This document shows positions 15,441 to 24,217 of a stretch of 37,952 bases of DNA, piece by piece. Every line of letters begins with the position of its first letter. Positions within the stretch are counted from its first letter, which is position 1. Origin of the DNA: a virus; the IMG/VR virus record IMGVR_UViG_3300046461_000020, positions 1 to 37,952 of that record; one strand, given 5' to 3'. The translations under genes were made by a program, and so were the position numbers. Under the pieces are notes generated by a model. It was not told the DNA's origin and did not search any database. It was given only the letters and a program-made list of their open reading frames with translations.

Positions 15441-15773
15441 ATGACGACGAAATATCGCGAAATGGTGGCGGCCCAGACTCTTACGGGCAGCGCTGTTTCC
15501 TACTACACGACGCCTGTCGGCACATATGGCGCAATCCACGCGGGCAGCATCTGCAATCCGACGGGTGCCGTGGTGACGGTGAACGTCTACAAGGTCCCGA
15601 CTGCTGGTTCCGCTGGCGCCCCGACGAAGATCGCGAGCAAGGCTGTCGGCGCGGGCGCGACCATCGCTGTCCCGGAAATTGTGAACCACAAACTTGAGCC
15701 CGGCACGCAGCTTTATGCCGATGGCCTCGCCTGCACGCTGAATATCAGCGGTATCGAATACGTGCCGAGCTAA
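15441..15773 (+). CDS. Small beta-rich tail-region protein
   Basis: A 110-aa protein, almost entirely short strands: GTYGAIHAGSICNPTGAVVTVNVYKVP, then KLEPGTQLYADGLACTLNISGIEYVPS. This resembles small beta-sandwich proteins found next to phage tail genes. No catalytic residues are evident. It lies three bases after the adaptor-like gene and abuts the dioxygenase gene. A virion role is likely but unproven. Confidence 0.6.
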   Translation: MTTKYREMVAAQTLTGSAVSYYTTPVGTYGAIHAGSICNPTGAVVTVNVYKVPTAGSAGAPTKIASKAVGAGATIAVPEIVNHKLEPGTQLYADGLACTLNISGIEYVPS

Positions 15774-16355
15774 ATGAAAAATTTCCACTTCCTCGCAAAC
15801 GGCGTTGATGTCAATCCGCTGATGCTCGCGATCCGCCGCCGGCCCGACCTCTGGAAAGAGGACACGTTTCTTCGCCACTATCCGCAAGGGCCGTTTGGCG
15901 AGACCGAGACGATCATGCTGCGCTTCCCGGAGAAGGTCGAAGGGCTCACCGAAGAACAGATCGATCTCTACAAGCAGAACCAGCTCCCCGGCTACGACCA
16001 GTACGAAGCGATCGACTATCCGTCTTACAAGGTGCTGCACGAAGCGCGCCCGCTGGTCATGAATCTGATGGCGCGCGTCGGCGGTGAGCGGCTTGGCCGG
16101 GTGATGATCAACAAGATTTGCCCCGGCGGCCGGATCTTCGCGCACGCCGACACACCCGAGCAGACGCGCTATTACACGCGCTTTCATATCGTGCTGCATG
16201 GGCTTCCTGGCGCAGTCCTGAAGGCTGGCGATGAGCAGATCAACATGCTCACCGGCGAATGCTTCTGGTTCGACAACAGTCAGGTTCATGAGGTCGTCAA
16301 CAACAGCGCCGACGAGCGTGTCTCGATGGTCGTCGATATCAGGACCTCGCGATGA
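15774..16355 (+). CDS. Aspartyl/asparaginyl beta-hydroxylase-like 2OG-Fe(II) dioxygenase
   Basis: A 193-aa protein with the double-stranded beta-helix signature. The iron ligands would be His124 and Asp126 (IFAHADTPEQTRYYTRFHIVL) and His172 (SQVHEVVNNS), and Arg182 (ERVSMVVDI) should bind 2-oxoglutarate. The family hydroxylates Asp or Asn side chains or related substrates using oxygen and 2-oxoglutarate. The substrate here is unknown. It sits among virion genes and is ATGA-coupled to a GNAT acetyltransferase, so modification of a virion or ejected protein is one possibility. All key residues are present, so activity is plausible. Confidence 0.8.
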   Translation: MKNFHFLANGVDVNPLMLAIRRRPDLWKEDTFLRHYPQGPFGETETIMLRFPEKVEGLTEEQIDLYKQNQLPGYDQYEAIDYPSYKVLHEARPLVMNLMARVGGERLGRVMINKICPGGRIFAHADTPEQTRYYTRFHIVLHGLPGAVLKAGDEQINMLTGECFWFDNSQVHEVVNNSADERVSMVVDIRTSR

Positions 16356-16810
16356 TCACGTTCACCATTGAGCCGTTCTCGGGCGTCTATGCCGAACTGC
16401 TGCCGCTGCTGCGCCAGCACTATGGCGAAATCTCGACCCATAAGGATCATGGCGTGCCGCTCGATCCGGTCGTTGAGGTCTATCGCGCGCGTGAACTCGA
16501 CGGCTCTCTGCTGATGGTCATCGGCCGCGAGCGCGGCGAGATCGTCGCTTACTTCGTGTGCTTCATCGCGCCGGGGCTGCATTACCGCGACTGCCTGACG
16601 TGCTCGCCTGACATTTTCTTCGTGCGCGAGGACAAGCGGACGGGGCTCGCTGGCGTGCGCATGTTCCGGTTCGTCGAAAAAGAACTGAAGCGCCGCGGCG
16701 TCAGGCGGTGGGCTGTTGGCAGCAAGGTTCAGCACGACGCGTCTGCGTTGTTCAAGTTTCTCGACTTCGAACCTGTCGAGACGACCTACGAAAAGTGGCT
16801 GGGGGAATAA
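16352..16810 (+). CDS. GNAT-family N-acetyltransferase
   Basis: A 152-aa protein with GNAT features: a central strand DGSLLMVIGRERGEIVAYFVCFIAP, the CoA-loop region VREDKRTGLAGVRMFRFVEKELKRRGVRRWAVG and the late strand/helix ALFKFLDFEPVETTYEKWL. The canonical Q/RxxGxG/A loop is degenerate (RTGLAG). The substrate is unknown. Translation is coupled to the dioxygenase gene by ATGA overlap, so both products are probably made in fixed proportion. Related acetyltransferases are common beside ejection-protein genes of podoviruses. Confidence 0.8.
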   Translation: MITFTIEPFSGVYAELLPLLRQHYGEISTHKDHGVPLDPVVEVYRARELDGSLLMVIGRERGEIVAYFVCFIAPGLHYRDCLTCSPDIFFVREDKRTGLAGVRMFRFVEKELKRRGVRRWAVGSKVQHDASALFKFLDFEPVETTYEKWLGE

Positions 16811-16813
16811 ATC

Positions 16814-17569
16814 ATGGTCGCAGCAGCAGTAGCCGGCGCGGCAATCGTCGGGGGCGTGGCTTCGAGCGCTATGAGCTCTAGCGCCTCCAGAAGTGCCGCT
16901 AATACACAGGCGCAGGCGGCCGAAGATGCCGCTCACCTTCAGAACGATCAGTACAACCAGACACAGGCCAATCTCAAGCCCTACATGGACTTGGGGCAGA
17001 GCTACATCAATCCGCTCAAGGATGCGCTATCGAATCCGATGCTGACGCAGCAGTTCGCTGCGCCAACAGAGCAGCAGGCGCAGGCGACGCCTGGCTATCA
17101 GTTCACGCTCAATCAGGGGCTGAAGTCGGTTCAGAACAGCGCAGCGGCGCGTGGCCTCGGCGTATCTGGTGCTGCCATGAAGGGGGCCGCGTCCTATACG
17201 ACCGGCCTCGCAGATTCTACCTACAACGACGTATTCAATCGCGCATTGCAGACGTTCAATACGAACTACAGCAGCGCGGCGAACAACGTGAACCGGCTGA
17301 CGAACATCGTCGGCAGCGGTCAGAATGCGGCGGCCACGAATGGCTCTCTCGGCGCGCAGGCGGTCGGGAATATCGGCAACACACTGACCAGTGGCGCGAA
17401 TGCATCGGCAGCCGGAACCATCGGGGCAGCTAACGCGCTGTCTAATGGCCTGAATGGCATCACCAATGGCGCCACGAGTTATGCGCTGCTGTCGAACAAT
17501 GCAGGGGCCGCGGCGCCGTCTAGCGCGTCAATGGCGGCCGGCAGCAATGGCTACGGCTTCACGGTCTAA
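16814..17569 (+). CDS. DNA ejection protein (P22 gp7-like position)
   Basis: A 251-aa, Ala/Ser/Asn/Gln-rich protein. The N-terminal segment VAAAVAGAAIVGGVASSAMSSSASRSAANTQ is Gly/Ala-rich and could insert in a membrane. The middle contains LKPYMDLGQSYINPLKDAL and TPGYQFTLNQGLKSVQNSAAARGLGVSGAAMKGAASYTTGLA, a pattern typical of injected proteins of podoviruses. The size is close to P22 gp7 (229 aa). It is expected to leave the capsid with the DNA and help build a conduit through the envelope. Confidence 0.75.
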   Translation: MVAAAVAGAAIVGGVASSAMSSSASRSAANTQAQAAEDAAHLQNDQYNQTQANLKPYMDLGQSYINPLKDALSNPMLTQQFAAPTEQQAQATPGYQFTLNQGLKSVQNSAAARGLGVSGAAMKGAASYTTGLADSTYNDVFNRALQTFNTNYSSAANNVNRLTNIVGSGQNAAATNGSLGAQAVGNIGNTLTSGANASAAGTIGAANALSNGLNGITNGATSYALLSNNAGAAAPSSASMAAGSNGYGFTV

Positions 17570-17578
17570 GGAACACAC

Positions 17579-19072
17579 ATGCCACTCGATCCTAGCATCG
17601 CATTGAACGCCAATGCTCCGAAGCCCGCCAACCCGTTGCAAGAGGCTTTGTCGATCGCGCAGTTTCGCGCACTGAACGCGAGCGGCCAGGCACAACAGCA
17701 GCAGCTTGCGTCTAACCGCGCGACTTCGGCTGCCTACCAGCAGGCCACCGATCCGACGACCGGCCAGGTGGACAACAACAAGCTCGTCGGCATCCTCAGC
17801 CAGGACCCTTCCGCCGCCTACAACCTGCCGCAGGTTATCCAGGGCATCAATGCGCAGAAGCAGCAGCAACAGACGCTGCAAACTGGCCAGCTTGACCAGT
17901 CGATCAAGGCGCAAAGCGGTCTGCGGCAGGGGCTCGGCAGTCTGCTGACGAAGCCTGACCTGTCACCGCAGGACGTGCAGGGCTTCGCCACGACGCAACT
18001 GCAGGCCGGCGCGATCACGCCTCAGGTGTATCAGGCGGAAATGCAGTCGATGCCGCAGGATCCGCAGCAGCTTCGCCAATGGGTGTCCCAACATTACATG
18101 TCCGCGCTCAGCGGCGAGACGCAACTGCACGCGATGCTGCCGCAGTACGCGCAGATCAACACTGGCCCGGCGACGGTCGCAGTCAACCAGAACCCGCTCG
18201 CATTGAGCGGTGGCGTCGGCACGGTCGGCTACACGGTGAATAACGGGCTGTCGCCCACTGAAGCCGCCGCGCAAGTACCAGTCGTCAATGCAGACGGCAC
18301 GCCCGGCACGCGCAGCAAGGCAAGCGTGCTTCAGGAGCAGGGATTGGGCGGGCTGCTCCCCCAAGGAGCGCAGGGAAGCGCCATTGGCACCGGGCGATAT
18401 GGCTCGTCGAACAATGGTGTCGTCGCAACCGGGCCTGCTGCCGGCGTGGTCGACGCGACCCAGAAGGCGAACGCAGCCGGCGGCGACATGCTCGCGGCAG
18501 ACCAGCAATCGAATGCACAGTCTGGAACGCGCATCAACATGCTCCAGAGCGCACAGCAGGCGCTCGCCAACTCGACCACCGGTAACGGCGCAGACAAGCT
18601 CAACGCGATCAAGAGTCTGCTCGTGACTGCCGGCATCGCGCCGCAAGCGACCGTCGACAGCGTCAAGAACTTCGACGAGGCCAACAAGTACCTCACGCAG
18701 TATGCGCAGCAAAAAGCGGCCGGCCTCGGCAGCGGGACCGATGCGCAACTGTCTGCGGCGATCTCGGGCAACGGCAATACGCATATCTCGAATCTGGCCG
18801 CGCAGGACGTGGTCAAGGTCAATATCGGGCTTGAGCGCATGGAGCAGGCGCGCATGCAGGCCTGGCAGAATTCCGGGCTGCCGCCTTCAGACTATGCCAA
18901 GTGGAAATCGCAGTTCGGCTCGACGCTCGATCCGCGCGTGTTTGTCGCCGATCAGATGGACCCGGCTAAGGTCAAATCGATGTACGACAAGATGCCACCG
19001 AACCAGCAGGCCCAGTTCCGCACGCAATATAACTGGGCGGTCCAGAAGGGCTATGTGACAGGGCCGCAATGA
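17579..19072 (+). CDS. Internal virion / ejection protein (P22 gp20-like position)
   Basis: A 497-aa, Gln/Ala-rich protein (P22 gp20 is 471). The first 130 residues are helical and Gln-rich (NASGQAQQQQLASNRATSAAYQQATD). The middle is Gly/Thr/Val-rich, and the C-terminal 120 residues are helical, with a QNSGLPPSDYAKWKSQFGSTLDPRVF segment. No enzyme motif is seen. It lies between the gp7-like and transglycosylase genes, the order of the three P22 ejection proteins. AAGGAA precedes ATG 17579. Confidence 0.75.
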   Translation: MPLDPSIALNANAPKPANPLQEALSIAQFRALNASGQAQQQQLASNRATSAAYQQATDPTTGQVDNNKLVGILSQDPSAAYNLPQVIQGINAQKQQQQTLQTGQLDQSIKAQSGLRQGLGSLLTKPDLSPQDVQGFATTQLQAGAITPQVYQAEMQSMPQDPQQLRQWVSQHYMSALSGETQLHAMLPQYAQINTGPATVAVNQNPLALSGGVGTVGYTVNNGLSPTEAAAQVPVVNADGTPGTRSKASVLQEQGLGGLLPQGAQGSAIGTGRYGSSNNGVVATGPAAGVVDATQKANAAGGDMLAADQQSNAQSGTRINMLQSAQQALANSTTGNGADKLNAIKSLLVTAGIAPQATVDSVKNFDEANKYLTQYAQQKAAGLGSGTDAQLSAAISGNGNTHISNLAAQDVVKVNIGLERMEQARMQAWQNSGLPPSDYAKWKSQFGSTLDPRVFVADQMDPAKVKSMYDKMPPNQQAQFRTQYNWAVQKGYVTGPQ

Positions 19073-21798
19073 TGGCTGATTACAGCGACCTCTTCGAAGC
19101 GGCCGGCAAGCAGTTCAACGTCGATCCGCGCCTGTTGCGCGCGGTGATGACGCCGGAAAGCTCGGGCAATCCCAATGCGGTTTCGCCCAAGGGTGCGACC
19201 GGTCTCATGCAACTGATGCCGGCCACCGCGAAGGAAATGGGCGTCACTGATCCGACCAACCCGCAGCAGAGCATCTTCGGCGGTGCGCGCTATCTGGCGC
19301 AGCAGCTCGACAAGTACAAAGACCCGGCACTGGCGCTGGCTGCCTATAACGCCGGTCCGGGCAACGTCAACAAGTACGGCGGCATCCCTCCTTTCCCTGA
19401 GACCCAGGCGTATGTAAAGAAGGTGGCCGCCGCGTATCAGGCGCAACCACAGTCACAAGGTCAGAACATGCCGCAACAACTGCCAGGCCTGCCGCCGACT
19501 GCCTCGGATGCCTCCACCGCTGGCGGCGATCCGTTTTCCGCATTGCTCGCGAAGGCCGGTCCGTCGTCTTCACCTGCACAAGGCACTGCGTCCGCAGCGG
19601 CTGGCGATCCGTTCGCCGCGCTGATGGCAAAGGCGGCTGAACCTGTAAAGGCAGCAGCGCAGCCTACAAGCCCCGCACAGGGCTCCGCGCCCGTCACGGT
19701 AGGCAATGTGTTGGGCGCCGCACTGGAGCCGCTTGCGACGGCTGCAACGGGCGCTATCGCCGCGCCTGTCAGCACCATTGCGCGCGTCGGCGCTGCGGCT
19801 CTCCCTGGCGTCTCATTCGACCGCGCGAAGCAGATCGGTGAGAGTGTTCGGGATGCGCTGACCTATCACCCACAGACGGCCGGCGGGCAGCAAGCCAACG
19901 CGGACATCGCGCGGGTCGCAAGCAACGCGCTCAGCCCGATTGCCAATAGCGCGCCGGTTCAGGCGCTGACGAACGGCTATCAGCAGAACTTCGTCCAGAA
20001 CCAGTCGCCGCTGATGGGGACGATCAATGATGTCATCCCGAGTGCTACGGCGCAGATCGTCGCGCCCGAACTCGCCGGCCGCGTGAATGGGCTCGTCAAG
20101 TCTATTGGCCGCGCCGATGTGCCGGCGCCGACGCCGGGCAGTGTCGAGCTTGCGAACCGCGGCGTTGGTCCGGTTCCGCAGGGACTTCAGCCGGCGCCGG
20201 TAGGGCAGATACCTGTCGCGCCGGCCGCTAACGATCTGTCGGCGATTCTCAAGACAGAGCAGCCAGCCGTCGCGCCTCAGCCTGCCGCGACAATCGCGCG
20301 CGCACCGGCGGCGAATGATGCCGTTGGGATCAACCGTGCGGCGATCAATGATGCGAGCGGCGGCCGGCCTGACCTACCGCCGGCGCCGTCGACGCAGATT
20401 GTACCGGCCAGCGCCGCGGCGAATGATGCAAGCAAGGCTGCGCCGGCCGCCGCGCCCGCCGCGCCCGCTGCGCCCGCTGAAGTGCCGAAGTTCGACGACT
20501 CGGCGCCGTCGACCGTCAAGGCATCGCTCGCGCCTGACCAGCAGCAAAAGAATCTGGACCTGATGCGCGAAGTCGGTCTGACCGAGACGCGCCCGAGCGC
20601 GATTTCAGGCGACAAGTTCTCAGCCGGCAATGAGTACCAGCTTGCCAAGAGCGACACGCCGCAGGGCGAAGTGCTGCGCGCGCAGTTCGACAAGGAGCGG
20701 ACCGCACTCGATAACTACCTGCAGCAGATCGCGCAGGATACCGGCGCGCGCGCGGCGTCGCCAGAAGAAGCAGGGCAGATCATCCGCCAGCCGCTACGCG
20801 ACCTGAACGACTACTACGACAACGCGGTGAGCGGCGTCTATCAGGCGGCGGACCAGCGCGCGGGAGGTATTGCCGGGATCGATGCGGACTCGTTCAAGTC
20901 GATGATGGATACCCGTTCGAACTTCGCCGGCAAGTCGGAAAACGGCGCGCTCGGCCGCGGCATCAATGCGTACCTGAAAGAGCAGGGCATCCGCAATGCA
21001 GATGGCACGTTCAACCCGATGACGGCGAAGCAGGCCGAGGGTGTGCGCCAGTACATCAACAGCCAGTGGTCGCCGCAGAATTCCGGGCTCATCGGCAAGA
21101 TCAAGGAATCGCTCGATACCGATGTCGCGAAGTCCGCGGGTGACGACGTGTATGCGCAGGCGCGCGCGCTGCATGCGGAGCGCAAGAACGTGCTCGACAA
21201 CCCGAAAGGGATTTCCTCACTGCTCAACGAGGAAGGGCCGAACGGCATCAATCAGGCCGTGCCCGACGAGAAGATCGGCCAGAAACTAACCTCCATGCCG
21301 GTCGGCCAGCTTCGGCATATCGTCGAGACGCTGAAGAACGTGCCGGAACCATTGCGGCCGGGCGCGCAGCAGGCGTTGGCGGAAATGAAGGGCGTCTTTG
21401 CAGATGCGGTCAGCAATGCCGGCCAGGGTGCGGAATGGAATGCGGCCAAGGTCACGAAGCAGCTCAACGCGCAGCGCTCGCGAATGGGCCTGCTGTTTGA
21501 CGACGCGGAAATGAGCCGGTTTCGCACGCTGAACGATGCGGGGCACGTTTTGCAGAAGCCGACAGCCTATCCGGGCGCCGCGGTGCAGGGTCACAACCTG
21601 CTGCAAAAGGCGGTCATTCTCGGGCCGGCGGCGGCGACTGCGGGTGCCATGTCCGCGCTGTTCGGCCCGCTTGGCGCTGCTGCGGCGGGACCGGCTGGCA
21701 CGGTCCTGACGAGGAAAGCGACCGAGTTTGTCAACCGGCGCGCGGCCAACAAGCTAGCGGAATCGCTGTCCAACCCACGCGTCGACTGGCCGAAGTAA
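19069..21798 (+). CDS. Ejection protein with lytic transglycosylase domain (P22 gp16-like position)
   Basis: A 909-aa protein. Residues about 5-125 form an SLT lysozyme-fold domain: Glu30 in MTPESSGNPNAVSPKG is the catalytic acid, followed by ATGLMQLMPATA and LAAYNAGPGNVNKYGG. A long Ala/Pro/Gln-rich linker (about 125-480) leads to a helical domain (about 490-830) and a hydrophobic Gly/Ala segment near 845-885 (AAATAGAMSALFGPLGAAAAGPAG) that may enter a membrane. It probably makes a local opening in peptidoglycan during DNA ejection. It is longer than P22 gp16 (609 aa). The start may be either of two adjacent ATGs (19069 or 19072). Confidence 0.88.
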   Translation: MMADYSDLFEAAGKQFNVDPRLLRAVMTPESSGNPNAVSPKGATGLMQLMPATAKEMGVTDPTNPQQSIFGGARYLAQQLDKYKDPALALAAYNAGPGNVNKYGGIPPFPETQAYVKKVAAAYQAQPQSQGQNMPQQLPGLPPTASDASTAGGDPFSALLAKAGPSSSPAQGTASAAAGDPFAALMAKAAEPVKAAAQPTSPAQGSAPVTVGNVLGAALEPLATAATGAIAAPVSTIARVGAAALPGVSFDRAKQIGESVRDALTYHPQTAGGQQANADIARVASNALSPIANSAPVQALTNGYQQNFVQNQSPLMGTINDVIPSATAQIVAPELAGRVNGLVKSIGRADVPAPTPGSVELANRGVGPVPQGLQPAPVGQIPVAPAANDLSAILKTEQPAVAPQPAATIARAPAANDAVGINRAAINDASGGRPDLPPAPSTQIVPASAAANDASKAAPAAAPAAPAAPAEVPKFDDSAPSTVKASLAPDQQQKNLDLMREVGLTETRPSAISGDKFSAGNEYQLAKSDTPQGEVLRAQFDKERTALDNYLQQIAQDTGARAASPEEAGQIIRQPLRDLNDYYDNAVSGVYQAADQRAGGIAGIDADSFKSMMDTRSNFAGKSENGALGRGINAYLKEQGIRNADGTFNPMTAKQAEGVRQYINSQWSPQNSGLIGKIKESLDTDVAKSAGDDVYAQARALHAERKNVLDNPKGISSLLNEEGPNGINQAVPDEKIGQKLTSMPVGQLRHIVETLKNVPEPLRPGAQQALAEMKGVFADAVSNAGQGAEWNAAKVTKQLNAQRSRMGLLFDDAEMSRFRTLNDAGHVLQKPTAYPGAAVQGHNLLQKAVILGPAAATAGAMSALFGPLGAAAAGPAGTVLTRKATEFVNRRAANKLAESLSNPRVDWPK

Positions 21799-21951
21799 TG
21801 GGAACACGAACCGGATCAGCCAGTGCGTTTGATGGCGCGGCTGCCACACGGCAGCAGTTTTCAGCTTCTTCTCATCGATCTCGAAAGGCGTGCCGCGCTT
21901 TCTGCCGAACACGGCGATAACCCGGCCGTGGATGTCTAGCACTTCAAACAT
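21754..21951 (-). CDS. Small leftward gene in the immI-like position
   Basis: A possible 65-aa protein, MFEVLDIHGRVIAVFGRKRG at the start and then EIDEKKLKTAAVW and a more basic, hydrophobic end. It reads against its neighbours and overlaps the end of the ejection gene by 45 bp. ATG 21951 has GGGGA six bases upstream, and a perfect TATAAT lies on this strand at 21987-21992, without a clear -35. P22 carries its immI genes between gene 16 and the tailspike gene, and this gene lies in the same interval. I do not recognise the protein, and chance coding is possible. Confidence 0.45.
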   Translation of the reverse strand: MFEVLDIHGRVIAVFGRKRGTPFEIDEKKLKTAAVWQPRHQTHWLIRFVFPLLRPVDAWVGQRFR

Positions 21952-21961
21952 GTAGTTCCCC

Positions 21962-21985
21962 AAGCCCTCCCTGTGAGGGCTTTTT
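21962..21985 (+). terminator. Intrinsic terminator after ejection genes
   Basis: AAGCCCTC (21962-21969) pairs perfectly with GAGGGCTT (21975-21982) around a 5-nt loop, followed by T to 21985. It is the first of two tandem hairpins before the tailspike gene. Confidence 0.8.
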
Positions 21986-21991
21986 CATTAT

Positions 21992-22014
21992 AGGCCGCCG
22001 ATGAGCGGCCTTTT
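21992..22014 (+). terminator. Second tandem terminator before tailspike
   Basis: AGGCCGC (21992-21998) pairs perfectly with GCGGCCT (22005-22011), followed by TTT and a further T-rich stretch. It overlaps the predicted -10 of the leftward small gene. Together with the first hairpin it separates the tailspike gene from the operon upstream. Confidence 0.7.
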
Positions 22015-22029
22015 GCTTTTGAGGCCCAC

Positions 22030-24189
22030 ATGCAGCTAATTCCAAATGCGAAGCAGCAGTTCATAGACCAGAACGGGCTTCCCCTCGCCAGCGGCACAGT
22101 CGGCTTCTATTTTCCCGGCACGCTGAACCCGAAGCCCACGTATCAGGACGCGGCCGGCACCATCGCGAACACGAATCCGGTGACGCTCGACAGCCGCGGG
22201 CAGGCGTTGATCTGGGGCTCGGGCGTGTACCGCCAGATCGTCAAGGACGGTTCTGGCGTGACCATCTGGGATCAGGTTACAGAGGACTCGAATGCCGGGC
22301 TGACCGGCAATATCACTGATGCGAAGTTCGTCAGCGGGGTTGACTTCATGCCCGGCACAACGACGCAACTGACGCTACCTGTCGCGCCGGCCAGCGCCGC
22401 AAACATGTGGGCATTCTTCGACGCCGGGTATCAGGCCGACGATCAGTATTCGGTCAACGGCACGACTCTTACTTTCAACAGCCCGATCCCGGTTGGTGTG
22501 CAGGAGGTCAATGTCAAGATCGGCACGACCATTGCCATCGGCACACCAGGCTCGGGCACGGTCACCGACGCATCCGTTGCGAGCGGCACGAAGCTCTCCA
22601 ACCGGCTGAAAGACTTCTACGATCTGCGCGACTTCGGCGCCAAGTGCGACGGCACCACCGACGATACGACCGCAGTGCAGTTCGCAATCACGGCGGTCGG
22701 AAGTATCGGTTGCTCGCTGATTATTCCGGGGCCGACGCTGATTTCGGGCGCACTGACCTTCAGCCCCAACACGCAGCTTTTCCCGCTCAACGGGGGCTAT
22801 CTCATCGGCAAGGCCGGGACTGAGCTGGTGCAACTTCAATCGGCGCCGCTGGCAGGCCCGGTCAAGCTGCTGGTGAACATGGCCGCGCGCGCGACGAACG
22901 GCATGACGGTTTATCCGGAGTGGTTCGGGGCGGCGGCTGATGGCGTGACAGATGACTCAAAGGCCATTCAGAGAGCAATCGACTTTCTGCAAAACACTGG
23001 CGGTATCGTCCAGTTTGAGGCTCGGACGTACATCATCGGGACTCTCGTGCAGATCGGGAACGGGGTCGGTGGCACCGGGCAAAACACTGTCCTGCAAGGC
23101 AAAGGGCGCCATTCCACAGTTATCAAAACGACTGGCGCAACTCAGTCCGCAATACAGGTCATTGGAGACCACACCTCCACTTTGCAGGGCTGCGCGATCC
23201 GCAATCTGTCGATCGATAAAACTGTCACTTCGACAGGAGGCGTTGGTATCACTGCGCAATACACCGCGATTCTTGAAATCTCGGATGTTCAGATCAATAA
23301 CCATCTGCTCGGCGTCAGCCTGCTCGGTGCCGGCAACACGATGTGCAGTCTGGTGATTGTCACGTTCAGTGGTTCGACTCCGAATTTCAGGGGTTTCGAC
23401 ATCAACGGAGGCGGATCGAATGTCGGAGGTAGCAAGTCCAGCATCTTCAGGGACTGCTATGTAGAAGGCATCAATTACAGCGGCGCGAACGGGATCGGAT
23501 TCCTCGCGTACGGGGCATACGTTTCCGATTTGGTCTTTTACGGATGCGCGACAGGGTCACTCACAATCGGCTTCGAATTCGACATGACGACCTCGGCCAA
23601 TACCGGCAATGAGGACGTGCAACTGATCAACTGTGTTGCGGACGGATGCCTTACATATGGCGTCTTTGTTAATGGCGCGGGAGGGTCTGGATCGGCCGAC
23701 TCCATGTTGACGATCCTCGGTGGATGGTTCGACATGGGAAATGTGCTGACCCAAGTGAATCTGATCTATCTGAATGGTTGCCAGGGCGTTGTTATCGAAG
23801 GTGCGCAGATCTATAACGCGCCGGCAGAACCGAATTCCTATGGTGTGTACATGCAGAACTGCCAGGGGTGCACCATCCTCGGCAACACCTTCCGCGAACT
23901 GAAATACAGCGTGTATTCGACCGGCGGTCGAAACAACATGGTGAAGGGCAACAATATTTTCAATGCAGCCGCGACGCCGGGCACACAGCAGGCAGTCATG
24001 CTCGGCGAATCCTACAGCTCTATCCAGGGCAATACGTTCCGAGGCTATGCGACGAATGGGGCGGTGATCGATGGTGCATCGATCTCGTGCAGCATGGTCG
24101 ACAACATCGCTGACCCAGCGAACATCACAACCCGATACACGAATAGCGCAGGCGGGACTTCCTTCACCGCAAACAATATCGGCGCCTGA
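22030..24189 (+). CDS. Tailspike, beta-helix receptor-binding protein
   Basis: A 719-aa protein. The N-terminal 90 residues (IPNAKQQFIDQNGLPLASGTV...YRQIVKDGSGVTIWDQ) resemble virion-binding heads of podoviral tailspikes. Residues about 100-165 repeat the domain of the adaptor-like protein at 14934-15437. A pectate-lyase-type motif DFGAKCDGTTDDTTAVQ occurs at about 201-217, and a second WFGAAADGVTDDSKAIQ at about 299-315, followed by a long right-handed beta-helix. It probably binds and may cleave host O-antigen or capsule. Catalytic residues cannot be assigned by eye. The C-terminus ends shortly after the helix without an obvious extra domain. Confidence 0.88.
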   Translation: MQLIPNAKQQFIDQNGLPLASGTVGFYFPGTLNPKPTYQDAAGTIANTNPVTLDSRGQALIWGSGVYRQIVKDGSGVTIWDQVTEDSNAGLTGNITDAKFVSGVDFMPGTTTQLTLPVAPASAANMWAFFDAGYQADDQYSVNGTTLTFNSPIPVGVQEVNVKIGTTIAIGTPGSGTVTDASVASGTKLSNRLKDFYDLRDFGAKCDGTTDDTTAVQFAITAVGSIGCSLIIPGPTLISGALTFSPNTQLFPLNGGYLIGKAGTELVQLQSAPLAGPVKLLVNMAARATNGMTVYPEWFGAAADGVTDDSKAIQRAIDFLQNTGGIVQFEARTYIIGTLVQIGNGVGGTGQNTVLQGKGRHSTVIKTTGATQSAIQVIGDHTSTLQGCAIRNLSIDKTVTSTGGVGITAQYTAILEISDVQINNHLLGVSLLGAGNTMCSLVIVTFSGSTPNFRGFDINGGGSNVGGSKSSIFRDCYVEGINYSGANGIGFLAYGAYVSDLVFYGCATGSLTIGFEFDMTTSANTGNEDVQLINCVADGCLTYGVFVNGAGGSGSADSMLTILGGWFDMGNVLTQVNLIYLNGCQGVVIEGAQIYNAPAEPNSYGVYMQNCQGCTILGNTFRELKYSVYSTGGRNNMVKGNNIFNAAATPGTQQAVMLGESYSSIQGNTFRGYATNGAVIDGASISCSMVDNIADPANITTRYTNSAGGTSFTANNIGA

Positions 24190-24217
24190 CAGCCTGAACG
24201 AAACGGGGATTTCACTC

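Noticed and set aside
22030-24189. Diversity-generating retroelement acting on the tailspike
   Set aside because: No reverse transcriptase gene and no template/variable repeat pair were seen anywhere in the window.
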